Source of the DNA: Clostridia bacterium
GTDB taxonomy: Bacteria; Bacillota; Clostridia; Oscillospirales; Acutalibacteraceae
Reading direction: 5' to 3'
DNA: 64,000 nucleotides
NCBI GenBank assembly: GCA_017622555.1
Contig: JAGAQV010000001.1
Coordinates: 62,001-126,000, forward strand
Shown here: positions 32,489 through 41,751 of the stretch, one piece after another
Layout: each line of letters begins with the position of its first letter
How positions within the stretch are numbered: the first letter of the stretch is position 1
Notes under the pieces: generated by a model
Told to the model about the DNA's origin: nothing
The model's database searches: none
The model's input: only the letters and a program-made list of their open reading frames with translations
Position numbers and translations under genes: made by a program

Positions 32489-34819
32489 TTAAATAATTGT
32501 TAATTTTGCAAAACCTGCCATAATTTTTTTGGTGCCAACATTATCAAAAGCAATTTCTAGCAATGTATCATTTCCCATTTGGGTTGTTGAAAGAATTATA
32601 CCAACACCAAAGGTGTTATGCTTAACGGTCATACCCACCTTATATTGTGAATCGACAGCTTTTACGGTTTGATTAATAAAAGATGACTTATTTGCCGATG
32701 TTGGCTTATAGGTGGGTGTTGAAGGTGTAACGTTAAAGGTTCTTACGTTAACACCAGAAGAATTGCAAAGCTCAATTGGAATTTCCTTTAAAAAGCGTGA
32801 CGGCAAATTACGGGTTGTGCGACCGTAAAGCATACGTAAAGAGGTGTTACTTACAGTAAGCCGTTTTTTAGCACGGGTTATAGCAACATACGCTAAACGG
32901 CGTTCCTCTTCTATTTCACTTGTGCCCCCCATAATTGACTGGTCGCCCGGGAAAATCCCCTCCTCCATACCAACCAAAAACACGTTTTCAAATTCAAGAC
33001 CTTTGGCAGAATGCACCGTCATTAAAACAACCTTGTCGTTATCACTTTCTAATCCGTCAATGTCGCTTATAAGTGCAATTTGCTCTAAAAATTCAGCCAA
33101 AGTGGGAACATCGTTTTCAAACTCGTACTGCAAAATGTTAGAAGAAAGCTCCATCACGTTTTGTAACCGATCTCGTCCCTCTTCTCCCTCAGCTTCAAGC
33201 ATTGCTTTATAACCCGTAACATCAATTACACGTTCAAAAAGCTCACTTATTGATGCTTCCTCGGCATAGGCTGAAAGTGAATCAATCATATCACAAAAGC
33301 CTTTAATTTTAGTGGCCGAACGATTTAGAGCTGCGTATTCATCAGCATGGCGCATAACTTCAAAAATTGAAACGCCAAGCTCACGGGCAATTTCGGCTGC
33401 ATGGTTAACCGTTGTATCACCAATTGAACGCTTAGGCTCGTTTATTATTCGGCGAAGACGTATATCATCACGGTTGTTGTTTATAACCTGCAAATATGCC
33501 AAAACGTCTTTAACTTCCTTGCGGTCGTAAAAGGCTGTACCACCGATAACCTTAAAGGAAATACCCGAACGCACAAAAGCATTTTCCATTGCATTTGACT
33601 GCGCATTTATGCGGTAAAGCACCGCATTTTCACAAAACTTTCCGCCTTTTCGCACATTTTCTAAAATGCTGTCAGCAACAAAGCGGGCCTCTTCCCTTTC
33701 ATCATAAGCGGTGTGAACGGTAATTTTTTCACCGCCACCGTTGTCAGTCCAAAGGGTTTTACCTTTTCTGCCACGGTTATTTTTTATAACCTCGTTTGCG
33801 GCATTTAAAATGTTTGAGGTTGAACGGTAATTTTGCTCAAGGCGAATGACCTTAGCGTCTTTATATTCATCCTCAAAATTTAAAATATTTTCAATTGTAG
33901 CGCCACGAAAGCGATAAATACTTTGGTCGTCATCACCAACAACACAAATATTATTCTTACCGCCTGCCAAAAGGCTTACAAGCACGTATTGAGCGTGGTT
34001 TGTGTCCTGATATTCATCCACGCAAACATAACGGAATTTGTTTTGGTAATATTCCAAAATATCGTCATTATCACGAAGCAACCTTACGGTATTAACAATC
34101 ATATCGTCAAAGTCCATCGCATCGGCTTCTAAAAGGCGTTTTTGATAATATTTATAAAGCTGTGCGACAATTTTTGTGCGAAGGTCGTTGCCTGCCTGCG
34201 CTTCATATTCAGAAGGGGTAACAAGCTCGTCCTTAGCTGAGGATATTCTCGATAAAACATATTTTACAGGTACAAGCTTATCATCTATCTCATACTGCTT
34301 CATAATATCCTTTAAAAGACGCTTTTGGTCATCAGTATCATAAACAGTAAAGTGCTGTGTAAAACCCAAACGGTCGGCATTACGGCGCAAAATTTTACCA
34401 CAAACCGAGTGAAACGTACCCGCCCAAATATCATTAGCGTCATCACCTAATTTATCAGCAATACGTTCCTTTAATTCTCCCGCCGCCTTATTGGTAAAGG
34501 TAATAGCTAAAATTTGCCAAGGCTTTGCGGCAAAATCAGCAAAAATGCCATCGGGTACATAATCAACCGTTCCGTCTAAAAAGTCTTGTCCTGCTTTAAT
34601 ATCTTCAGCAGTGAAATTAGGAATATAACTACTATTATAACCGTTACCGAATTTTACTAAATTTAAAATGCGGTTAACAAGCACAGTGGTTTTACCGCTG
34701 CCCGCACCCGCAAGCACCAAAACAGGACCGTTAACGGTTGTTACGGCTTCAAATTGGCGATCGTTCATACGTCCAAAATATTTTTTAATTACCTTTTTTC
34801 GAAGGTCAATAAAATCCAT
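32489..34819 (-). CDS. pcrA: ATP-dependent DNA helicase PcrA/UvrD
   Basis: 3'-5' superfamily 1 helicase of 776 residues for repair and replication-fork clearance. Motif I AGAGSGKTT, TFTNKAAGELKERI (Ia), VDEYQDTNHAQ (II), VGDDDQSIYRFRGA (III), LEQNYRS (IV), VLMTVHSAKGLEFENVFL (V) and YVAITRAKKRL (VI) are all there. The C-terminal tail with VGMTVKHNTFGVGIIL is the usual Tudor-like RNA polymerase contact. The TTG at 34834 lies in the site TTGGGAGAA; ATG 34819 is the start. Confidence 0.96.
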   Translation of the reverse strand: MDFIDLRKKVIKKYFGRMNDRQFEAVTTVNGPVLVLAGAGSGKTTVLVNRILNLVKFGNGYNSSYIPNFTAEDIKAGQDFLDGTVDYVPDGIFADFAAKPWQILAITFTNKAAGELKERIADKLGDDANDIWAGTFHSVCGKILRRNADRLGFTQHFTVYDTDDQKRLLKDIMKQYEIDDKLVPVKYVLSRISSAKDELVTPSEYEAQAGNDLRTKIVAQLYKYYQKRLLEADAMDFDDMIVNTVRLLRDNDDILEYYQNKFRYVCVDEYQDTNHAQYVLVSLLAGGKNNICVVGDDDQSIYRFRGATIENILNFEDEYKDAKVIRLEQNYRSTSNILNAANEVIKNNRGRKGKTLWTDNGGGEKITVHTAYDEREEARFVADSILENVRKGGKFCENAVLYRINAQSNAMENAFVRSGISFKVIGGTAFYDRKEVKDVLAYLQVINNNRDDIRLRRIINEPKRSIGDTTVNHAAEIARELGVSIFEVMRHADEYAALNRSATKIKGFCDMIDSLSAYAEEASISELFERVIDVTGYKAMLEAEGEEGRDRLQNVMELSSNILQYEFENDVPTLAEFLEQIALISDIDGLESDNDKVVLMTVHSAKGLEFENVFLVGMEEGIFPGDQSIMGGTSEIEEERRLAYVAITRAKKRLTVSNTSLRMLYGRTTRNLPSRFLKEIPIELCNSSGVNVRTFNVTPSTPTYKPTSANKSSFINQTVKAVDSQYKVGMTVKHNTFGVGIILSTTQMGNDTLLEIAFDNVGTKKIMAGFAKLTII

Positions 34820-34922
34820 AAAACATTCTCCCAAATCAATAAAAAAAGCGCCTTTTTCGACGCACTATACTCTATATTTAATAATACTATTTACATATAG
34901 AAAAGTCAATAAAATAAAAAAC

Positions 34923-34951
34923 TTGTCATATTATGAAATGTGTGGTATAAT
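34923..34951 (+). promoter_or_regulatory. Promoter of the coiled-coil gene
   Basis: TTGTCA (34923-34928), 17 bp, TATAAT (34946-34951), 29 bp before the start. Confidence 0.72.
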
Positions 34952-34980
34952 TTATGTACTAATTTGAAAGGAAGTTAAAA

Positions 34981-35526
34981 ATGGCAGGTTTTAGAAGAAG
35001 TCTTTTCGGCTTTAATACCGACGATGTTTTGGAATATATTGAAAAAACTCACAGGTCGTTTTCTAAAAAACAAAATGCTTTAAACGAAAAGGCTGACAAT
35101 TTAGCAAACGAGCTTCAGCTTTCTAAAGAACAGTATGAAAATTTAATGGCAGAAAAGGCTATTGTGGATGAAAAGCTTGATGCCTTTATTCAAAAATATG
35201 ACGAAATTGAAAAGCTTTCGGAAAATATCGGTAAGCTTTATCTTGTTGCACAAGCGAACGCACAAGCAATTATGAAAAACAGCGAAAGCAGTCTTAATAT
35301 TTCAAATGCCGAAGTTGAAAAGAATTTGAATTCCATTGATGAAGCTCACGCTTCTCTTGATGAAATTAGGGCAAACATTGTTAAAACCTCGGAAGACTTT
35401 GTTAGCGAGCTTGACGAGCTTATCCAGTCACTTGTTGATACAAAAAGCAAAATAACAGCTAATAACCAAGAAGCAAACGAAACTATTGACGATTTTGACA
35501 AATTTTATAATTCAATTGTAAAATAA
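34981..35526 (+). CDS. Coiled-coil protein, DivIVA-like N-terminus
   Basis: 181 residues, mostly charged heptad-like coiled coil from about 25 to 170. The N-terminal FRRSLFGFNTDDVLEYIEKT resembles the short GF-x-x-DV-x-x-Y module that starts DivIVA/GpsB proteins, so a role in division or polar scaffolding is possible, but similarity is short. No membrane segment or signal. It is monocistronic between its own promoter and a terminator. Confidence 0.7.
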   Translation: MAGFRRSLFGFNTDDVLEYIEKTHRSFSKKQNALNEKADNLANELQLSKEQYENLMAEKAIVDEKLDAFIQKYDEIEKLSENIGKLYLVAQANAQAIMKNSESSLNISNAEVEKNLNSIDEAHASLDEIRANIVKTSEDFVSELDELIQSLVDTKSKITANNQEANETIDDFDKFYNSIVK

Positions 35527-35556
35527 AAAAAGCGGTTCTTTTGAACCGCTTTTTTT
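35525..35556. terminator. Bidirectional terminator
   Basis: A-run, GCGGTTC / GAACCGC with TTTT loop, T-run. It lies between convergent genes and its last bases touch the stop of the minus-strand gene. Confidence 0.92.
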
Positions 35557-35941
35557 ATATGTACTTTTGATTTTGACCTTTATTAACACCTATCACGCCG
35601 CCAATAAATGACAAAAGCATTAAAATTATTAATCGAAAAAGCGTATTTAAGGTGAAAATTTCTTTACTGCCCATAAGACCTGCAAGTGTTACAATTATAA
35701 AAGTTGCGCCACCGACTATTGCGCCAATTAAAAGACCGTTTTTGCCCACCTTACCCGCTGCATAAAGGGATGCCAAAAAACAGCCAAGTCCAAGTGAAAT
35801 TGTTGCAAAAAGCGGTGAAAACTGATATCCGCCCTCTAAAAAATAAAGCGCTGCTGCAAAAACAAACATTGCAACCACTGTTGTCAATACTTCAATTATT
35901 AAAACCTTAAGTAAAAATATATAATCAATTTTTTTAGGCAT
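35555..35941 (-). CDS. TIGR04086 family membrane protein
   Basis: 128 residues with four membrane segments (about 11-33, 43-62, 67-90, 99-121). Gly-rich helices and the place beside yajC and tgt fit the clostridial TIGR04086 family, whose function is unknown. Its ribosome site GGGAGGGAC lies inside the terminator hairpin that follows yajC, six T residues before the ATG. Confidence 0.82.
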   Translation of the reverse strand: MPKKIDYIFLLKVLIIEVLTTVVAMFVFAAALYFLEGGYQFSPLFATISLGLGCFLASLYAAGKVGKNGLLIGAIVGGATFIIVTLAGLMGSKEIFTLNTLFRLIILMLLSFIGGVIGVNKGQNQKYI

Positions 35942-35979
35942 AAAAAAGTCCCTCCCGATAAAGTCTATTCGGGAGGGAC
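35942..35979 (-). terminator. Terminator after yajC carrying the next ribosome binding site
   Basis: On the minus strand GTCCCTCCCGA pairs with TCGGGAGGGAC (11 bp) around a 10-nt loop, followed by TTTTTT and at once the ATG of the next gene. GGGAGG in the 3' arm is that gene's ribosome binding site. Confidence 0.85.
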
Positions 35980-35991
35980 AAATTTTATAAC

Positions 35992-36333
35992 TTATTTTTT
36001 AGCTACATCGTCATGAACGGTAAAATTTTGCTGTAAAGCCCAACGAGCAATTGTTAACTTGCTACGGTCTGCCTTGGATTCAATAACCATTGTGTCTTCC
36101 TTCAAGGAAATAACACGGCCGTAAATACCGCCAATGGTTAAAACCTCATCGCCAACCTGCAAATTTTCACGCATTTTTTGTTCTTCTTTTTGCTTTTTGC
36201 GATTAGGACGGATAAAGATAAGATACATTGCGCCGAAAATTACAGCATAAACAGCGATCATACCTATAAGACCCCAACCACCCATTGGATTGTTGTTAGC
36301 ATTATCAGCAAGAGTTAAAAATGTGTAATTCAT
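35992..36333 (-). CDS. yajC: Preprotein translocase subunit YajC
   Basis: 113-residue single-span protein of the Sec accessory complex. A membrane helix lies at about 20-43 and is followed by the typical IRPNRKKQKEEQKM (44-57) and LQVGDEVLTIGGIYGRV (62-78). Start ATG follows TTGGAGGAAG. It sits 70 nt after tgt, the usual bacterial neighbour. Confidence 0.95.
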   Translation of the reverse strand: MNYTFLTLADNANNNPMGGWGLIGMIAVYAVIFGAMYLIFIRPNRKKQKEEQKMRENLQVGDEVLTIGGIYGRVISLKEDTMVIESKADRSKLTIARWALQQNFTVHDDVAKK

Positions 36334-36402
36334 TGTAAAACTTCCTCCAAATTAAATATCAAATGGTATTATACCCCATATTTTCCCAAAAAGCAAGATA
36401 AA

Positions 36403-37533
36403 CTATATTCTTTTGGAATAAATAATCTCTTTTTCTTTCTTAAATTCTGCAAAGCGACCTTCATCCAAAGCATTGCGAATGTCTTCCATAAGGTGATTAT
36501 AAAACCACAAATTGTGCATAACCAAAAGACGCTGGGAAAGCATTTCTTCACTCTTCAAAAGGTGGCGGATGTATGCACGGCTGAATTGCCTACACACAGG
36601 ACAGCCGCATTTTTCATCAATCGGGCGCATATCATTTTCATACTTTTTGTTGTTAATATTAATAATGCCTTCGCTTGTAAAAAGATGTCCGTGACGGGCA
36701 TTACGGCTTGGCATTACACAGTCAAATAAATCCACCCCACGCTCAACTGCATTTAAAATATTGGCAGGTGTACCAACACCCATTAAATAGCGTATTTTGT
36801 TTTGCGGCATATGGGGTGTCACTTTTTCAATTATGTCATACATAACCTCAGCCGGCTCGCCCACGGCAAGACCGCCAATTGCGTAACCGTCTAAATTTAA
36901 ATCGGCAATTTCTTTCATATGGTTAATGCGTAAATCTTCATAAGTACAACCCTGATTTATGCCGAAAAGCATTTGCTCACGGTTAATTGTATCTTCTAAA
37001 GAATTTAGCCTATCCATTTCCGCCTTGCAACGCTTAAGCCAACGAGTTGTACGCTCGCAAGAAGCCTTAGAATAGCTGTAGGCCGCTGGGTTTTCAACAC
37101 ATTCATCAAACGCCATTGCTATTGTTGAGGCCAAATTCGACTGAATTTGCATACTCTCCTCGGGCCCCATAAAAATGCGCTTGCCGTCAACGTGAGAAGC
37201 AAAGGTTACGCCTTCTTCTTCAATTTTGCGAAGGGATGAAAGTGAAAAAACCTGAAAGCCACCGCTGTCGGTTAGAATTGGGCCATCCCACGTTGTGAAT
37301 TTGTGAAGACCACCACAGTCCTTAATAAGCTTATCACCGGGGCGAACGTGTAAATGGTAGGTATTCGAAAGCATTACCTGACAGCCAAGGGTTTTAAGGT
37401 CCTCAGCCGAAACGGCGCCTTTAATTGCGCCACAGGTAGCAACATTCATAAAGGCTGGTGTTTGCACAGTACCGCGGTTAGTTTGAAACTCACCTCTGCG
37501 CGCACCATTTTTATCGCTAATTAGTTTATACAT
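36403..37533 (-). CDS. tgt: Queuine tRNA-ribosyltransferase
   Basis: Exchanges guanine for preQ1 at position 34 of GUN tRNAs. The 376-residue protein has Asp89 in LTDSGGFQVFSL, the nucleophile Asp in DLFDCVMPSRNARHG near 266, and the zinc site CGCPVC with a later His (YIRHL). Complete and typical in length. It follows queA, so the modification steps are clustered, although no preQ1 synthesis gene is in view. Confidence 0.97.
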   Translation of the reverse strand: MYKLISDKNGARRGEFQTNRGTVQTPAFMNVATCGAIKGAVSAEDLKTLGCQVMLSNTYHLHVRPGDKLIKDCGGLHKFTTWDGPILTDSGGFQVFSLSSLRKIEEEGVTFASHVDGKRIFMGPEESMQIQSNLASTIAMAFDECVENPAAYSYSKASCERTTRWLKRCKAEMDRLNSLEDTINREQMLFGINQGCTYEDLRINHMKEIADLNLDGYAIGGLAVGEPAEVMYDIIEKVTPHMPQNKIRYLMGVGTPANILNAVERGVDLFDCVMPSRNARHGHLFTSEGIININNKKYENDMRPIDEKCGCPVCRQFSRAYIRHLLKSEEMLSQRLLVMHNLWFYNHLMEDIRNALDEGRFAEFKKEKEIIYSKRI

Positions 37534-37550
37534 TAAAATACTCCTACAAA

Positions 37551-37580
37551 TTATATAATTATCATCGCATCATCGAAGTT
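37551..37580 (-). pseudogene. Decayed second copy of the queA 3' end
   Basis: Thirty bases match the last 30 bases of queA (37725-37754) at 24 of 30 positions. In the queA frame it would read NFDDAMIII-stop against [13 protein letters not shown] of queA. It lies across the palindromic element from queA, so it probably records the insertion or a terminal duplication. Confidence 0.6.
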
Positions 37581-37724
37581 TACGGCATATGTGATGCCGT
37601 AAACAATGAATAGTGAATATTGAATAATGAATAATTTCGGTGTCGGCTATGCCGACAATTTATAATTCGTGCCGAAGGCACTCCTTAATTCTTCATCATT
37701 CATTTTTCATTATTCATTCTTCAC
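37578..37724. repeat. MITE-like palindromic intergenic element
   Basis: Imperfect terminal inverted repeats (37613-37636 and 37701-37724 match at 20 of 24) made of AT-rich GAATAATGAA units. Inside are TGTCGGC/GCCGACA (37641-37657) and GTGCC/GGCAC (37669-37681). An outer hairpin GTTTACGGCAT/ATGCCGTAAAC is at 37578-37604. No ORF. The look is that of small dispersed non-coding repeats; only one copy is in this window. Confidence 0.65.
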
Positions 37725-38747
37725 TTATACAATAAGCATCGCATCACCAAAGCTGAAAAATCTATATTTTTCAGCAACAGCAACATTATAAGCATTCATT
37801 GTTTTATCATATCCTGCAAAGGCTGAAACAAGCATTATTAATGTGCTTTCAGGCAAATGGAAATTGGTGATAAGACCGTCCATACATTTAAAAGTGTAAC
37901 CTGGATAAATAAAGATTGATGTATCATCACTACATTCTTTGATTTCGCCAAAGGTTTGCATTGCGCTTTCAACCGTTCTACAGCTTGTTGTGCCAACGCA
38001 AATTACCCTGCCGCCGTTTTGCTTTGTGTTGTTAATAATATCAGCATTTTCCTGTGTTATGGAATAATGTTCACTATGCATTTTGTGCTGTGTAACGTCA
38101 TCAACCTTGACGGGACGGAAGGTACCAAGACCAACGTGTAAAGTTACATAGGCAATATTAACGCCATTTTCCTTTAATTTTTCAAGCATTTCCTTTGTGA
38201 AATGAAGCCCAGCTGTTGGGGCAGCGGCCGAGCCAAGCTCACGTGAATAAACCGTTTGATAGCGTTCTTTATTTTCAAGCTTAGCTTTAATATAAGGTGG
38301 AAGCGGCATTTGACCGACTTCATCCAAAACTGCAAAAAATTCACCCTTTGGGGTAAACTTAACAATGCGGTTACCGTCGTCTAAAACCTCTATAACCTCA
38401 GCCGATAATTTGTCCGAAAAAGTAAAGCTATGCCCTACCTTTGCCTTTTTACCAGGGCCTGCAAGACATTCCCAAACGTTTTGCTCCTTTTGCTTTAAAA
38501 GTACAAATTCAACAACGCTGCCCGTATCAACACGGGTGCCAAAAATACGCGCAGGCAAAACCCTTGTGTCATTTAAAACAAGACAGTCTCCCGCCTTTAA
38601 GTAATCAAAAATATCGTAAAAATGCTTGTGCTCTAAATCGCCCGTGTCTTTATTAAACACCAAAAGACGTGACTGGTCACGTGGTTCAACGGGTGTTTGT
38701 GCAATTAGTTCTTCGGGCAAATCGTAATAAAAGTCGCTTGTTTTCAT
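37725..38747 (-). CDS. queA: S-adenosylmethionine:tRNA ribosyltransferase-isomerase
   Basis: Transfers the ribose of SAM to preQ1-tRNA to give epoxyqueuosine. The 340-residue protein begins [17 protein letters not shown] and keeps [18 protein letters not shown] near 64, [10 protein letters not shown] near 190 and the end [11 protein letters not shown]. The ATG at 38747 follows AAGGAAG by about twelve bases; an in-frame extension to 38792 has no homologous N-terminus. Its end abuts the repeat element. Confidence 0.96.
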   Translation of the reverse strand: MKTSDFYYDLPEELIAQTPVEPRDQSRLLVFNKDTGDLEHKHFYDIFDYLKAGDCLVLNDTRVLPARIFGTRVDTGSVVEFVLLKQKEQNVWECLAGPGKKAKVGHSFTFSDKLSAEVIEVLDDGNRIVKFTPKGEFFAVLDEVGQMPLPPYIKAKLENKERYQTVYSRELGSAAAPTAGLHFTKEMLEKLKENGVNIAYVTLHVGLGTFRPVKVDDVTQHKMHSEHYSITQENADIINNTKQNGGRVICVGTTSCRTVESAMQTFGEIKECSDDTSIFIYPGYTFKCMDGLITNFHLPESTLIMLVSAFAGYDKTMNAYNVAVAEKYRFFSFGDAMLIV

Positions 38748-38785
38748 TTTTTCACTAATCTTCCTTAAAAATACCGTAAAACCAT

Positions 38786-38814
38786 TTGACAAAAACTTAT
38801 GTAAATGGTATTAT
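38786..38814 (+). promoter_or_regulatory. Promoter of asd-dapA-dapB
   Basis: TTGACA (38786-38791), 17 bp, TATTAT (38809-38814). The leader of about 75 nt is AT-rich and shows no lysine riboswitch. Confidence 0.7.
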
Positions 38815-38895
38815 TGTTTAGATATAATTATATATTATAATAAATTTGAATATATATCAAGTGTGATTTTCAAATTTTGAAAGGAATGTTTTAAA

Positions 38896-39975
38896 ATGAA
38901 AAAATATAATGTTGGTATTATTGGCGCTACCGGTATGGTAGGTCAGCGTTTTGCCCTTTTACTTCACGACCATCCTTGGTTTAACGTAACCGCTTTGGCC
39001 GCAAGTGCAAATTCGGCAGGTAAATCTTATAAAGATGCTGTAGGCAGTCGTTGGGCCATGACCTCCCCCATGCCTGAAAGCCTTAAGGATATGATGGTTT
39101 ACGATGCCCAGAAGGATATTGACGAAATCGTTTCAAAGGTTGATTTTGTTTTCTGCGCGGTTAATATGAAAAAGGATGAAATTAAGGCGCTTGAAGAAAC
39201 CTATGCAAAGCGTGAATGCCCTGTTATTTCTAACAACTCGGCTCACCGCTTTACACCTGATGTACCAATGATTATTCCCGAAATCAACGACGACCACGCA
39301 AAAATTATTGAAAGCCAAAGAAAACGCCTTGGCACCAAGAAGGGCTTTATTGCGGTTAAATCTAACTGCTCACTTCAAAGCTATGTTCCTGCACTTTATC
39401 CACTTGACAAATTTGGTGTTGATAAAGTTTTAGTTTGCACCTATCAGGCAATTTCGGGTGCAGGTAAAACCTTTGACCGCTGGCCTGAAATGATTGATAA
39501 CGTTATCCCCTTTATCGGCGGCGAAGAAGAAAAGAGCGAAAAAGAACCTCTTAAAATTTGGGGTACCATTGAAAACGGTGAAATTGTTCCCGCAAATAGC
39601 CCTAAATTTACTGCACAGTGCCTTCGTGTTCCCGTTTCGGACGGTCACATGGCTGCAGTTTTCGTAACCTTTAAGAATAAGCCCACTAAGGAAGAAATTT
39701 TAAATACTTGGGCTGAATTTAAGGGCGCACCTCAGGATCTTGAGCTTCCTCACGCACCTAAGCAGTTCATAAACTACTTTGTTGAAGATAATATGCCCCA
39801 GACCAAGCTTAACCGTGACCTTGAAGGCGGTATGGCTGTATCGGTTGGTAGACTTCGTGAAGACACACAATACGATTATAAGTTTGTATGTCTTTCACAC
39901 AATACCCTTCGCGGTGCTGCAGGCGGTGCCGTGTTACTTGCTGAGCTTCTCTGTGCGAAAGGATATATGGACTAA
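38896..39975 (+). CDS. asd: Aspartate-semialdehyde dehydrogenase, archaeal/fungal type
   Basis: Reduces aspartyl phosphate to the semialdehyde for lysine, diaminopimelate, threonine and methionine. The 359-residue protein has the NADP loop GATGMVGQ at 10-17 and catalytic Cys158 in SNCSLQ. The long form with GSRWAMTSPMP and ISGAGKTFDRWPEM marks the archaeal/fungal subfamily, found in many Clostridia. Heads an operon with dapA and dapB. Start follows GAAAGGAATG. Confidence 0.95.
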   Translation: MKKYNVGIIGATGMVGQRFALLLHDHPWFNVTALAASANSAGKSYKDAVGSRWAMTSPMPESLKDMMVYDAQKDIDEIVSKVDFVFCAVNMKKDEIKALEETYAKRECPVISNNSAHRFTPDVPMIIPEINDDHAKIIESQRKRLGTKKGFIAVKSNCSLQSYVPALYPLDKFGVDKVLVCTYQAISGAGKTFDRWPEMIDNVIPFIGGEEEKSEKEPLKIWGTIENGEIVPANSPKFTAQCLRVPVSDGHMAAVFVTFKNKPTKEEILNTWAEFKGAPQDLELPHAPKQFINYFVEDNMPQTKLNRDLEGGMAVSVGRLREDTQYDYKFVCLSHNTLRGAAGGAVLLAELLCAKGYMD

Positions 39976-39993
39976 TTTTTTTGGAGGGATTAC

Positions 39994-40884
39994 TTGAAGC
40001 CGAAGATATTCACGGGTGCGGCAACAGCACTTGTAACCCCGATGAATGAAGACGGCAGTGTTAATTTTTCTAACCTTCGAACACTTGTCAAAAGTCAAAT
40101 ATTAGCCGGTATTGATGCCCTTGTTGCTTGCGGCACCACCGGTGAGAAGTCCACACTTAAATATGACGAGCATTTAAAAGTTATTGAAACGGTGGTAAAA
40201 GCCGCCGACAAAAAGGTGCCTGTTATTGCAGGCACTGGCAGTAACGACACACTTTACACGGTTGAGCTTTGCAACGATGCCGCAAAACTTGGCGCTGATG
40301 CATTTTTAATGGTAACACCCTATTATAACAAGGCGTCGCAAGAAGGGCTTATAGCGCATTACAGTTATATTGCCGACCGTGTAAACAAACCGATAATTCT
40401 TTATAATGTTCCCTCTCGCACGGGGGTAGACATTAAACCGCAAACCTATAAAGAGCTTTCCAAACACAAAAACATAGTTGCGGTTAAAGAAGCTTCGGGT
40501 GATTTATCAAAGGTGGCTGAAACGGTTTACCTTTGTGGTGATGATTTATGGGTTTATTCGGGTAACGATGACCAAATTGTTCCCATAATGTCACTTGGCG
40601 GGTTGGGTGTTATATCGGTTATTTCTAATATTCTTCCAACCGAAATTCACAACCTGTGCCAAAACTATTGGGTTGGCAATGTTAAAACGGCGACTGCGGC
40701 GCAAATCAAATATATGGGGCTTATAAAAGCTTTGTTTTGCGACGTTAACCCCGTTCCTGTTAAAACCGCAATGAACCTTATGGGGTTGAATGTAGGACCG
40801 TGCAGGCTTCCGCTTTACCCCATGAATGAAAATAATTTTTATCTTTTAAAAGAAAAACTGATTGAATGTAATTTATTATTTTAA
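39994..40884 (+). CDS. dapA: 4-hydroxy-tetrahydrodipicolinate synthase
   Basis: Condenses pyruvate with aspartate semialdehyde. The 296-residue barrel has GTTGEKSTL near 48, YNVPSRTG near 135 and the Schiff-base lysine in VAVKEASGD near 163. It starts at TTG after GGAGGGATTAC, 18 nt from asd. No in-frame ATG upstream. Typical length. Confidence 0.96.
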   Translation: MKPKIFTGAATALVTPMNEDGSVNFSNLRTLVKSQILAGIDALVACGTTGEKSTLKYDEHLKVIETVVKAADKKVPVIAGTGSNDTLYTVELCNDAAKLGADAFLMVTPYYNKASQEGLIAHYSYIADRVNKPIILYNVPSRTGVDIKPQTYKELSKHKNIVAVKEASGDLSKVAETVYLCGDDLWVYSGNDDQIVPIMSLGGLGVISVISNILPTEIHNLCQNYWVGNVKTATAAQIKYMGLIKALFCDVNPVPVKTAMNLMGLNVGPCRLPLYPMNENNFYLLKEKLIECNLLF

Positions 40885-40906
40885 ATAAATTTTTGGATGT
40901 GAAAAA

Positions 40907-41659
40907 ATGATAAAGGCAATACTTGTAGGTGCAAGCGGCAAAATGGGCGGTTTTATTACCGACTGTGCCGCAAATGACAGTGAAATTAAGATTATTGCAG
41001 GTGTTGATAAGGTAAATATTGGGCAAAAATATCCAATTTTTGCTAATTTTGACGGCATAAATACAAAAGCCGATGTGATTATTGATTTTTCAAATCCCGT
41101 TTTGCTTGACATCATTTTAAATTATGCCACAAGGACTAACACCGCCGTTGTTTTGGCTACTACAGGCTATAACGACGAGCAAATCGCAAAAATCAAAGCA
41201 GTTTCAAAGCAAATTCCGATTTTCTTCACCTTTAATATGTCAATTGGTGTTAATTTGCTTTGTTCACTGGCTAAAAAAGCGGCTAAAGTTTTGGAAAGCG
41301 ACTTTGATGTTGAAATTATTGAAAAACACCATAATCTTAAAATTGATGCTCCCTCAGGCACGGCTATAATGCTTGCAAATGCCGTTAACGAGCAGTTTAA
41401 TGATAGTTACAACTATGAATATGACCGCCATTCAAAGCGTGCTAAACGCCAAAAAAATGAAATTGGTATACATTCGGTTCGTGGTGGCACGATTGTTGGT
41501 GAACATGATGTTATTTTTGCAGGCAGAGATGAGGTTATTACATTATCGCATCAAGCAACCTCAAAAGAAGTGTTTGCAGTGGGCGCAATACGCGCAGCGA
41601 AGTTTATTTCAGCAAAGAAGCCCGGCCTTTATGATATGAACGACATTATGTCATTTTAA
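40907..41659 (+). CDS. dapB: 4-hydroxy-tetrahydrodipicolinate reductase
   Basis: Second step of the diaminopimelate branch. The 250-residue protein has the NAD(P) loop GASGKMG at 8-14, ATTGYN near 84, and EKHHNLKIDAPSGTA near 139 with the catalytic His pair and Lys. ATG follows GGATGTG, 22 nt after dapA. A terminator follows. Confidence 0.96.
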   Translation: MIKAILVGASGKMGGFITDCAANDSEIKIIAGVDKVNIGQKYPIFANFDGINTKADVIIDFSNPVLLDIILNYATRTNTAVVLATTGYNDEQIAKIKAVSKQIPIFFTFNMSIGVNLLCSLAKKAAKVLESDFDVEIIEKHHNLKIDAPSGTAIMLANAVNEQFNDSYNYEYDRHSKRAKRQKNEIGIHSVRGGTIVGEHDVIFAGRDEVITLSHQATSKEVFAVGAIRAAKFISAKKPGLYDMNDIMSF

Positions 41660-41662
41660 ATT

Positions 41663-41698
41663 AAAAAAGCAGCAGTTAAAAAAACTGTTGCTTTTTTT
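41663..41698 (+). terminator. Intrinsic terminator after dapB
   Basis: AGCAGCAGTT / AACTGTTGCT (one wobble) with an A-rich loop, then TTTTTT. Confidence 0.85.
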
Positions 41699-41751
41699 GC
41701 ATATTTCACCTTTTTTGGTAAATGCTATTTTTACAAAAAGGAGTTGAAATT

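Noticed and set aside
37605..37724. CRISPR array or attachment site at the queA-tgt junction
   Set aside because: The repeats are inverted and irregular, with no spacer periodicity and no tRNA or integrase nearby.
38820..38895. Lysine riboswitch before asd-dapA-dapB
   Set aside because: The leader is only about 75 nt, AT-rich, and lacks the long multi-stem aptamer.
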